From assembly GCA_902774025.1 (NCBI GenBank), contig CACYGY010000045.1, forward strand, positions 1-36,441: a stretch of DNA of 36,441 bases, in the 5' to 3' direction. Positions within the stretch are counted from its first letter, which is position 1; each line of letters begins with the position of its first letter. A program made the position numbers and the translations under genes. Source of the stretch: an uncultured Eubacteriales bacterium. GTDB taxonomy: Bacteria > Bacillota > Clostridia > Christensenellales > Aristaeellaceae. This document shows positions 23,962 to 30,802 of this stretch, one piece after another. The notes under the pieces are model-generated. The model saw only the letters and a program-made list of their open reading frames with translations. It did not search any database and was not told the DNA's origin.

Positions 23962-24846
23962 TTGATCAGATTGGCGGTCGTGACCGAAGAGTATCGTGAC
24001 AGATTGTTTTGTTTCATTTTCGGATCCGGGGATCATAAGGACTGGACGCTGAGCCTGTATAACGCGGTCAACGGGACCTCCTACACGGATCCGGATCTGA
24101 TCACGATTACCACTTTGACGCAGGTGCTGTACATGGGCATGCAGGATGATGTGGCTCTGCTGATCATGGATGAGCTTGATCTCTACGAGCATCAGTCGTC
24201 CTTTAACCCAAACATGCCGCTGCGGCTGATGCAGTATACCAGCAACATCTATGAAACACTGGTGACATTGCAGAAAAGGAACAAGTACGGTTCCAGGCTG
24301 ATTCCGCTGCCCGTTCCCAAACTGGTGACGTTTTACAATGGGAAGACGGACAAGCCGGAAAAGATGATTCTCAATCTGTCTGATGCATTCCCGGCAGAAA
24401 AACGGGATGAATCAGATATTCAGGTACGGGTGCGGATGATCAACATCAATCCCGGAAATAATCAGGCAATGGTAAACAGATGCAAACCGCTGGAGGAATA
24501 CACCTGGACTGTGGAAGAAATCCGTAAAAACCGAGGTAGCATGGAAATTGAGATGGCAATTGACAAAGCACTGGATGAAATGCCTGACGATTATATGATC
24601 AGGCCGTTTTTGCAGGCCAACCGGGTGGGGGTGAAAAAGATGCTGTTAACAGAATACAATGAAACCGAAACGATGGCAATGTTTAAGGAAGAAGGCCGGG
24701 AAGAAGGCCGGGAAGAAGGCCGGGAAGAAACACTGCTTGAAAACATCAGAAATCTGATGGATGGACTGAAACTGACTGCCAGGCAGGCGATGGATCTTCT
24801 GAAGGTTTCACAGGAAGAACAGCAGAAACTTGCCGGACAATTATAA
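23962..24846 (+). CDS. Rpn-family PD-(D/E)XK nuclease (recombination-promoting nuclease / putative transposase)
   Basis: 294 residues if started at TTG 23962. TTG 23971 or GTG 23980 are alternatives, with GGGAG at 23957-23961 better spaced for the second. Core motifs are intact: YRDRLFCFIFG at the N-terminus, DWTLSLYNAVNG, Asp63/Asp70 and the catalytic E76-H77-Q78 (the ExQ form of the PD-(D/E)XK site). The middle contains LPVPKLVTFYNG and the end a GREE-type repeat (three 12-bp units, about 24690-24729) followed by LKLTARQAMDLLKVS. Rpn proteins are DNA endonucleases that promote RecA-independent recombination in E. coli, and multi-copy paralogues with charged repeats are usual in gut clostridia. 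Two damaged copies follow in tandem. Base composition is visibly lower in GC than that of neighbours, in line with horizontal spread. Confidence 0.88.
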   Translation: MIRLAVVTEEYRDRLFCFIFGSGDHKDWTLSLYNAVNGTSYTDPDLITITTLTQVLYMGMQDDVALLIMDELDLYEHQSSFNPNMPLRLMQYTSNIYETLVTLQKRNKYGSRLIPLPVPKLVTFYNGKTDKPEKMILNLSDAFPAEKRDESDIQVRVRMININPGNNQAMVNRCKPLEEYTWTVEEIRKNRGSMEIEMAIDKALDEMPDDYMIRPFLQANRVGVKKMLLTEYNETETMAMFKEEGREEGREEGREETLLENIRNLMDGLKLTARQAMDLLKVSQEEQQKLAGQL

Positions 24847-25083
24847 TCGTGCAGGGACAACCCTTCCGGCGGCGGGTTTCCTTTTCCGTACTGTTACCCG
24901 GGAGGATCCGAGAGAATGAAAAGCGATCGGGGAATATTTAGACATATGTCTGGAGGATCAGGGAACATCGCCTTTGTCAGCTGCGGGTAGCGGCACAGGT
25001 GACCAGATTCTCCGATTTTTCCTGTCCCTCAATCAGCACAGATGAATGCAGGAGACAGGGAACCGTCTCCTGCTGATTGATCG
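24847..25083 (+). repeat. Inter-copy tail of the Rpn repeat unit, copy 1, with hairpin
   Basis: A non-coding tail after the intact Rpn gene. Related tails follow copy 2 (25582-25836) and copy 3 (26573-26812). It includes a structured end at 25030-25079: CAATCAG pairs with CTGATTG and CAGGAGAC with GTCTCCTG, giving 15 bp with a 12-nt bulge and an 8-nt loop. Copy 2 keeps the outer CAATCA/TGATTG pair (25776-25832) and an inner AAGGA/TCCTT pair despite substitutions. Confidence 0.65.
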
Positions 25084-25581
25084 ATCATCTTTGACACCTT
25101 GACATGGGTATGCAGGATGATGCGGTGCTGCTGATCATGGATGAGACTGATCTGTGCGGGCATCCATTGTCCTTCAACCTAAACATGCCCCTGTGGCTGA
25201 TGCAGTATACCAGCAACGTCTATGAGATGCTGGTGAAACAAGTACGGTTCCAAACTGATTCCAATTGAGACGGCGATTGACAAAGCACCGGATGAGATAC
25301 CTGACGATCCTATGATCAGGTCGTTTCTGCAGGCCAACCGGGTGGGGGTGAAAAAGATGCTGTTAACGGAATACAATGAAACCGAAACGATGGCGATGTT
25401 TAAGGAAGAAGGCCGGGAAGAAGGCTGGAAAGAAGGCCGGGAAGAAGGCCGGGAAGAAACACTGCTTGAAAACATCAGAAATCTGATGGATGGACTGAAA
25501 CTGACTGCCAGGCAGGCGATGGATATTCTAAAAGTTCCCCGGGAAGAGTCCCCGGGAAGAGCAGCAGAGGCTTACCGATAA
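25084..25581 (+). pseudogene. Decayed Rpn copy 2 (5'-truncated, internal deletion)
   Basis: The sequence aligns with the intact gene from about codon 45 (GATCATC... ACATGGG), but the first 45 codons are absent. About 240 bases between CTGATTCC and AATTGAG are deleted, and the catalytic EHQ is altered (E-H-Q to G-H-P). The C-terminal part, ATG 25348 onwards, is still open and carries four repeat units, one of them changed to GWKE. An expressed C-terminal peptide is conceivable, but no ribosome site supports it. Confidence 0.8.
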
Positions 25582-25836
25582 ATTGTAATCATGCAGGGAC
25601 AGTTCTTTCAGCGGCAGGTTTCTTTGCTGACCTTTGCCGGGGATACCCGAAGGACTGGAAAACGATCGGGGAATACTTCGACGTGAGTCTGAAGGATCGG
25701 GGAACATCACCTTTGTCAGCTGCGACTTGATGCACAGGTGGCCTGCTTTCATGGCTTTTCTGTATATTCCTGTCCCAATCAGTACAGATGAATGAAGGAA
25801 ACAGGGAACCATCCTCTGCCTCCTTTTGATTGGTCG
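25582..25836 (+). repeat. Inter-copy tail of the Rpn repeat unit, copy 2
   Basis: Homologous to the tail after copy 1. Shared blocks include GATCGGGGAATA, CACCTTTGTCAGCTGC-like sequence, ACAGATGAATG and the CAATCA/TGATTG stem (25776-25781 with 25827-25832). It has diverged by many substitutions and small indels, so the duplication is not recent. Confidence 0.65.
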
Positions 25837-26572
25837 ATCCGATCATCTATGATGTACATGGCATGCAGGATGATGCGGTGCTAATGATCATGGATGAGCC
25901 TGATCTGTACGGGTATCCATTGTCTTTAACCCACACACACCTCTGCGCATGATGCAGTATATACCAGCAACATCTATGAGACGCTGGTGACATTGCAGAA
26001 AAGGAACAAGTACGGTTCCAGGCTGATTCCGCTGCCCGTTCCCAAACTGGCGACGTTCTGCAACGGGAAGATGGACAGGCCGGAAGAGATGATTTTCAAT
26101 CTGTCCGATGCATTCCCGGCAGAAAAACGGGTTGAATCAGATATTCAGGTACGGGTATGGATGATCAACATCAATCCCGGAAATAGTCAGGCAATGGTAA
26201 ACAGATGCAAACCACTGGAGGAATACACCTGAACTGTGGAAGAAATCTGTAAAAACCGAGGTGACATGGAAATTGAGATGGCAATTGACAAAGCACTGGA
26301 TGAAATGCCTGACGATTATATGATCAGGCCGTTTTTGCAGGCCAACCGGGTGGGGGGTGAAAAAGATGCTGTTAACAGAATACAATGAAACCGAAACGAT
26401 GGCAATGTTTAAGGAAGAAGGCCGGGAAGAAGGCCGAGAAGAAGGACGGGAAGAAGGCCGAGAAGAAGGACGGGAAGAAACACTGCTTGAAAACATCAGA
26501 AATCTGATGGATGGACTGAAACTGACTGCCAGGCAGGCGATGGATATTCTAAAAGTTCCCCGGGAAGAGTAA
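25837..26572 (+). pseudogene. Decayed Rpn copy 3 (stop codon and frameshift)
   Basis: 5'-truncated at the same place as copy 2, then nearly full length. An early frame disruption separates the EHQ region (here GYP) from the rest, TGG has become TGA at 26230-26232, and one extra G at about 26350-26355 (six G instead of five) shifts the frame before KKMLLTEYNE. The end carries five 12-bp repeat units. Long stretches are almost identical to copy 1 (for example 25990-26160), which suggests partial gene conversion or a more recent origin than copy 2. Confidence 0.82.
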
Positions 26573-26812
26573 TCATGTAGGACAGTCCTTTCGGCGGCAG
26601 GTTCCTTTGCTGACCTTTGCCGGGGATATCCGAAGGACCGGAAAAGTAATCATGCTGGACAACCCTTCCGATGGCAGGTTTCCTTTCCGCCTCTGTGCCC
26701 GAGAGGATCCGAAGGAATGAAAAGCGATCGGGAAATATTACGACATAAGTCTGAAGGATCATGGAACACCGTCTTTGTCAGCTGCAAACTGCTGCACAGG
26801 TGACCTGATTGT
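26573..26812 (+). repeat. Tail of Rpn copy 3, ending at a junction in a lipoprotein gene
   Basis: Contains the tail blocks seen after copies 1 and 2, and one of them (AATCATG...GACA...CCGGCAGGTTTCC-like) is present twice, at about 26570 and 26645. Similarity to the other tails stops after GCACAGGTGACC (about 26800-26812). The next bases belong to the reverse-strand lipoprotein gene. Confidence 0.6.
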
Positions 26813-27062
26813 TGAACTTCAGCGCCAGGATCATATCGGCCAGAGTGTCATACCACACCAGCTCCGCCCGATTCCGGGGGAAGAGGACATAGTCCGTCTC
26901 ATAGGCGAGGAGTACGCCCACGCGCTTTCCGTCCAGGTCGCTTACGGTCCGGCTGAGGGAGGAGCAGCCCGTGAGGCTGAGGGTCAGAACCGCGAGGAGC
27001 AGCAGAACCGACAGCCGCCTCAGGATGGGGGGGATTCTTGAAACGCATGTCATCAAAGGCAT
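26778..27062 (-). pseudogene. Truncated substrate-binding lipoprotein gene
   Basis: Starts at ATG 27062 with AAGGA upstream. It has a lipoprotein signal (SVLLLLAVLTLSLTGCSS) and then SDLDGKRVGVLLAYETDYVL and ELVWYDTLADMILALKFNN, the beginning of a family-3 solute-binding domain. After KFNN the frame enters the tail of the Rpn array and ends within about ten foreign residues. A full protein of this type would be 250-300 residues; here only about 95 remain. Promoter, ribosome site and signal peptide are still intact, so a short lipoprotein may still be made. Confidence 0.8.
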
Positions 27063-27088
27063 CTTCTTTCCTTGCACGCATATGTGAT

Positions 27089-27117
27089 AGTTTATACGAT
27101 ACTTGCATCTTTGACAA
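27089..27117 (-). promoter_or_regulatory. Promoter of the truncated lipoprotein gene
   Basis: On the minus strand, TTGTCA (27112-27117), a 17-base spacer and TAAACT (27089-27094). A TATAAA overlaps the -10 at a 15-base spacing. It sits 27 bases before the start codon. Confidence 0.6.
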
Positions 27118-27173
27118 GAAAAAAACTTCCCCCGGACGGGAATGTCCGGGGATGAGCAAGGAGCGCCGCGGGG

Positions 27174-27226
27174 AGCAGGAAAAAAAAGGCAGAAACCGGA
27201 TTTCCCGCACCTGAGGGGAATCCGGT
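27174..27226 (-). terminator. Terminator of the cyclohexadienyl dehydratase-like gene
   Basis: On the minus strand, ACCGGATTCCC...GGGAAATCCGGT forms an 11-bp stem with one bulged A, followed by TTCTGCC and T8. It starts about 10 bases after the stop at 27235. Confidence 0.85.
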
Positions 27227-27234
27227 CTGTTCTC

Positions 27235-28065
27235 TCAATACGCATCAGATGCCGTCTGAGCGGGAAGTACGGAAAACCAGGCTTCAGCCAGCTCGTCCAG
27301 TCTTCCGGTTTCCCGCTCTGCGTCCAGGAAGGCGTTCACGAAGGCCAGCAGATCCTCCGAACCCTTTGGCATCAGCACGCCCAGCTGCCCGTGGGTGAAG
27401 GGGGCATCCATCAGCGGCGCCGCGAGGCGGCTGTCCGCAGCGCAATAGTACCCTGCCTCCATAATCTCCGTGATCATGACATCCGCCTCGCCCAGAGCGA
27501 TGAGGCCGGGGATTTCCTCATTGGCCTCATGAATGATCAGCGAGGCCAGGGGCAGGTTCTGCCGGGCGAACTGTTCGTTCAGTCCGCCGGGGTTCACCAT
27601 GACGCGCACCTCCGGACGATTGACCGCCTCCAGGCTGACATAGGTCATCGCGTCCTCCCGGCGGCACAGGATGGTCTTTCCGTTTGCGAGATATCCTTCG
27701 GACATGAGCGCCTGCTCTCTGCGCGCGTCGGTGACGGTGATGCCGCAGATGGCCAGATCGAATCTGCCCGCAAGGGTGTCCTCCATGAGGGAAGGCCAGG
27801 AGGTGGGCACATATTCGATCTCCGACTTCAGCGCGCGGGCCAGGTCCTCCGCCAGATCCGTGTCAAAGCCCCAGTATGTGCCCGTTTCCGGGTCCAGGAA
27901 GGACATGGGTCTGTAGTCGCCGGTTGTTCCCACCCGCAGAACACCCAGCTCCAGGATTTCAGCAAGACGCCCCGGGACGGCATCCGTTTCATCAGCGTGG
28001 CACAAGGTCGTAAAACACAGAAATGTCGCCAGAAGGATTCCAAGTTTTCCTGTCCTGTTTCTCAT
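27235..28065 (-). CDS. Secreted cyclohexadienyl dehydratase-like / family-3 solute-binding protein
   Basis: 276 residues from ATG 28065; ATG 28074 is 3 codons earlier, but AAAGG would abut it. A signal peptide spans about 1-24 (LGILLATFLCFTTLCHADE). The body resembles PheC: GVLRVGTTGDYRPMSFLDPE, GFDTDLAEDLARAL, PTSWPSLMEDTLAGRFDLAI, GITVTDARREQALMSEGYL, VRVMVNPGGLNEQFAR and ADVMITEIMEAGYYC. The VNPGGxNE segment is typical of cyclohexadienyl (prephenate/arogenate) dehydratases, which evolved from amino-acid-binding proteins. Whether this one is an enzyme or a binding protein cannot be told without active-site comparison. It lies 170 bases after another secreted binding-like protein, and no permease or ATPase is near. 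Confidence 0.8.
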   Translation of the reverse strand: MRNRTGKLGILLATFLCFTTLCHADETDAVPGRLAEILELGVLRVGTTGDYRPMSFLDPETGTYWGFDTDLAEDLARALKSEIEYVPTSWPSLMEDTLAGRFDLAICGITVTDARREQALMSEGYLANGKTILCRREDAMTYVSLEAVNRPEVRVMVNPGGLNEQFARQNLPLASLIIHEANEEIPGLIALGEADVMITEIMEAGYYCAADSRLAAPLMDAPFTHGQLGVLMPKGSEDLLAFVNAFLDAERETGRLDELAEAWFSVLPAQTASDAY

Positions 28066-28235
28066 GGACTCCATACCTTTCTTTTTCGTGATGTCAATTT
28101 CTGTTCCGGTACAGGGGCAGATACGTGAAAGGGCGGGAAGGGTCCTCCGCCCTCCCCGTCAGTATTCAGTCATGCGGATATGCATCCCCGCGTAAATGAC
28201 CGGGGAAATGATCCGGTGTTCCATGCCCACGCCTT

Positions 28236-29348
28236 TCAGGGGGCAGCGACAGAAGGCGCAAAGGAGTCCCTGTGCACGACGGGGGCAAAATAATCGGAAA
28301 AGTACGCGTCCGTGATGATCGTGCCCTCGGGCATATCCTTCAGGCCATACCCGAAAAAATCAATGATCCGGCTGATCTGATCAACCACTTCCTTCTCCTC
28401 ATCCGTGAACTGGCTGCGGGGAGCAGAGATGAAGGCGTCCTTCTCCTCCTGCGTCATGGCATCAAGCTGGTTGGACAGGGCACTGGTTCTTGTCCAGAAC
28501 ACAGCATCCACGGTTCCGCTGGCCAGGGCTGCAGCACGGCCCAGACTGTCCACCTGAACCAGTTCAATGTCCCTGCCGATGCGCCTGCTGATCTCGGAGA
28601 GCAGGGCCGTGTTGAAGCCTGCGGGAGAGCCGTCCGGAGAAATGTAGTCCATGGGCGGCAGGGAACCGGTGACGGCCACCCTGATTTTGTCCGGTCCGCC
28701 ACTTGCCGGCATTTCCACGGGGGCAATGTCCATGCCGGCGATGGCGGCATCAATGTGGTCGGTCACGAGCTGATCCAGCGTGCCGTCCGATCTGATCTGC
28801 GAGATGGCTCCGTTCAGCTCGTCACGCAGCGCTTCGTTTTTCTCCATCAGCATGAAGGCGAAATCATTGGCCAGAGCGCTGCTGAGGACGAAGCGGGCAA
28901 AGGCGCTTTCTGTTTCCTCCACGTCCTGATAGACCACAGAACACATGAGCTGGCTGTTGTTTGCGCACAGATAGGCGGCGGTGGTTGAATAAATGCTCAT
29001 GATATCAATTTCGCCGGCGTTCAGGGCCATCAGCATCGCATCCAGGGAATCGTAACAGACAGTCTCGTAAACGATTCGGATCTTTTCGTCAAGGATCGGG
29101 TTCCTGTCAACGTCTCCGCCGTCAAAAGCCGTATGTTGAAGTCCTTCCCGGGCAAGCTGCCCGTTGATGAGACGACGGGCGGCAAAGAGTCCGGCGGCTT
29201 CCTCCCCGGACATGTTCAGCATGGTCAGGGTGCCCACCCTGACCACGTATGTAACCGCATCCGGTTCCCCGAGTCCTTCCCCGGCACAGGAGAGGGTCAG
29301 GCTCATGGTCAGCATAAGGGCGAGGAGCAGGGAAATACGTCTTTTCAT
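28236..29348 (-). CDS. Secreted tandem solute-binding-like protein
   Basis: 370 residues. ATG at 29348 has AAGGAGG 8 bases upstream, and a longer in-frame start at 29525 lacks this. The signal peptide is at 1-25 (ISLLLALMLTMSLTLSCAGEG; the LSC is not a standard lipobox). Residues about 30-215 look like the later part of a family-3 binding domain (YDSLDAMLMALNAGEIDIMS, then ALANDFAFMLMEKNEALRDE and ISQIRSDGTLDQLVTDHI). Residues about 230 to the end begin a second such domain (PDKIRVAVTGSLPPMDYISP, DGSPAGFNTALLSEISRR) that ends before a complete second lobe. It is related to the truncated lipoprotein at 26778-27062. The likely role is binding of a small ligand, possibly for signalling, since transporter genes are absent here. 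Confidence 0.75.
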   Translation of the reverse strand: MKRRISLLLALMLTMSLTLSCAGEGLGEPDAVTYVVRVGTLTMLNMSGEEAAGLFAARRLINGQLAREGLQHTAFDGGDVDRNPILDEKIRIVYETVCYDSLDAMLMALNAGEIDIMSIYSTTAAYLCANNSQLMCSVVYQDVEETESAFARFVLSSALANDFAFMLMEKNEALRDELNGAISQIRSDGTLDQLVTDHIDAAIAGMDIAPVEMPASGGPDKIRVAVTGSLPPMDYISPDGSPAGFNTALLSEISRRIGRDIELVQVDSLGRAAALASGTVDAVFWTRTSALSNQLDAMTQEEKDAFISAPRSQFTDEEKEVVDQISRIIDFFGYGLKDMPEGTIITDAYFSDYFAPVVHRDSFAPSVAAP

Positions 29349-29534
29349 ACAGCATACCTCCTTGATAAGTCCATGGCAGGGCGGTGGGGTTTCCCTCAGG
29401 TCCCTTTCCGGGACGGGCCCTGAAGCGGGGGAACGGACCTTTTCCGTTTTTTCGCGCCGCCTCTTTTCCCGCTTTCCGAATCTCAAGGGGGATCCCCCGG
29501 GATACAGTCGTGAAGGAAGGCTCAATATGCGGGT

Positions 29535-29563
29535 ATCGTATCACATTTTCACCTGCTCATCAA
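29535..29563 (-). promoter_or_regulatory. Promoter of the tandem binding-protein gene
   Basis: On the minus strand, TTGATG (29558-29563), a 17-base spacer and TACGAT (29535-29540). Confidence 0.7.
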
Positions 29564-29708
29564 TGAAAGAGCGCCACTGTTCCGATACGGAAGGGCGGGA
29601 CTGACGGGGACGGAATCTGAAACCGGCCGGTGACCCGGGAAAGGGATGCCCGGCCGGAGGAGCAGGGGGCCGCAAAGTGTGCGAAGAATGTTTTTTTCTC
29701 TTCACGAC

Positions 29709-29737
29709 TTGGAAATGTCCCCGGGGAAGTATATGAT
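29709..29737 (+). promoter_or_regulatory. Promoter of the aldo/keto reductase gene
   Basis: TTGGAA (29709-29714), a 17-base spacer and TATGAT (29732-29737), about 45 bases before the start codon. Confidence 0.75.
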
Positions 29738-29780
29738 GAGTCTGTTCAAAAGAACCTGACAGACGAAAGGGAGGAAGGAA

Positions 29781-30614
29781 ATGAATTCGCCCAGAGATTC
29801 ATTCACCCTTGCAGGAGGCGTTAAAATTCCGTGCCTGGGTTTCGGGACATGGCAGACCCCGGAGGGGGAGACGTGCGCCCTTGAGGCGGGATACACGCAT
29901 ATTGATACGGCCCAGGCCTACGGAAACGAGGAAAGCGTCGGGAAAGCCATCCGCCTGAGCGGGATTCCCCGGAAAGACCTGTTCATCACCACCAAGCTGT
30001 GGAATGAGAATCACTCCTACGACCTGACCATGCGCTCCTTTGAGGAGTCCATGAACCGGCTGGGCCTGGATTACCTGGATCTTTTCCTGATCCACTGGCC
30101 CAATCCCATCGCTTTCCGGGATCACTGGCAGGAAGCCAACGCCGAGAGCTGGAGGGCCATGGAGGAACTGGTGGAGGCCGGAAAGATCCGGGCGATCGGC
30201 GTGAGCAATTTCTTCCCCCGGCATCTGGAGGCGCTTCTGAAGACAGCCAGAATCGTTCCCCAGGTGAACCAGATCCGTCTGTGCCCCGGGGATCCCCAGG
30301 ACGACGTGGTCGCCTTCTGCCGGAAGTACGGTATGCTTACGGAGGCATACAGCCCCCTTGGAACCGGGCGCATCTTTGAGGTGCCGGAGATGAAGGCGCT
30401 GTCCGGGAAGTACGGCCGGAGCATCGCACAGATCTGTATCCGCTGGAGCCTGCAGATGGGATTCCTGCCCCTGCCCAAGTCCGTCACACCCCAGCGGATC
30501 CGGGAGAACCTGCAGGTGTTCGACTTCACCCTGACGGATGAGGACGTGAAGCGGATCGCCGGCCTGAAGGGCTGCGTGGGATATGCCAGTGACCCGGACA
30601 CCCGGCCCTTCTGA
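29781..30614 (+). CDS. Aldo/keto reductase
   Basis: 277 residues. ATG at 29781 follows AAAGGGAGGAAGG. NAD(P)H-dependent reduction of aldehydes or ketones by a TIM-barrel enzyme. The catalytic tetrad is D42 (THIDTAQAYG), Y47, K72 (ITTKLW) and H105 (FLIHWP). Cofactor and barrel motifs GVSNF, YSPLGTGRIFE and PLPKSVTPQRIRENLQVFDF are present. Compared with typical members, the helix before strand 2 is about 8 residues short (TPEGETCALEAGYTHID). This could be a real small deletion that leaves the barrel intact. Single gene with its own promoter and a terminator-like hairpin. Substrate unknown. Confidence 0.93.
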   Translation: MNSPRDSFTLAGGVKIPCLGFGTWQTPEGETCALEAGYTHIDTAQAYGNEESVGKAIRLSGIPRKDLFITTKLWNENHSYDLTMRSFEESMNRLGLDYLDLFLIHWPNPIAFRDHWQEANAESWRAMEELVEAGKIRAIGVSNFFPRHLEALLKTARIVPQVNQIRLCPGDPQDDVVAFCRKYGMLTEAYSPLGTGRIFEVPEMKALSGKYGRSIAQICIRWSLQMGFLPLPKSVTPQRIRENLQVFDFTLTDEDVKRIAGLKGCVGYASDPDTRPF

Positions 30615-30622
30615 GGACACGA

Positions 30623-30652
30623 AAAAAGGCTGCCGGGAAGACTGCCTTTTCC
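30623..30652. terminator. Short hairpin terminator
   Basis: AAAAGGC (30624-30630) and GCCTTTT (30644-30650) pair around a 13-nt loop, directly after the aldo/keto reductase stop. The stem is only 7 bp, and A and T tracts on both sides make it potentially bidirectional. Confidence 0.55.
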
Positions 30653-30692
30653 ATCAAGGAGCCTGAAGAAGCAGGGAGGTTTCGCGCCTGCG

Positions 30693-30721
30693 TTGAGATC
30701 AGGCCGACCTTGTGATAAGAT
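30693..30721 (+). promoter_or_regulatory. Promoter of the HD-kinase gene
   Basis: TTGAGA (30693-30698), a 17-base spacer and TAAGAT (30716-30721), about 80 bases before the start. Confidence 0.75.
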
Positions 30722-30802
30722 ACCCCTGTTCCAGACGGGCGGAACCCTTCACGGAAGCTTCGGATTCCGGAGAAACGGCATGAAAAGATGTGATACTGAG
30801 CA

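Larger units (their letters stand above)
29349..29780. other. Divergent interval with two promoters
   Basis: 432 bases between the binding-protein gene and the aldo/keto reductase gene. It contains promoters at 29535-29563 (minus) and 29709-29737 (plus). The minus-strand leader (about 180 nt) shows no riboswitch or attenuator that I recognise. Confidence 0.55.

Noticed and set aside
23722..24192. Minus-strand gene overlapping the 5' end of the Rpn gene
   Set aside because: More than half of it is antisense to conserved Rpn codons, and the rest has no recognisable domain or ribosome site.
24690..26476. CRISPR-like short repeats
   Set aside because: The 12-bp repeats are contiguous, in frame and encode EEGR units. 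There are no spacers or cas genes.
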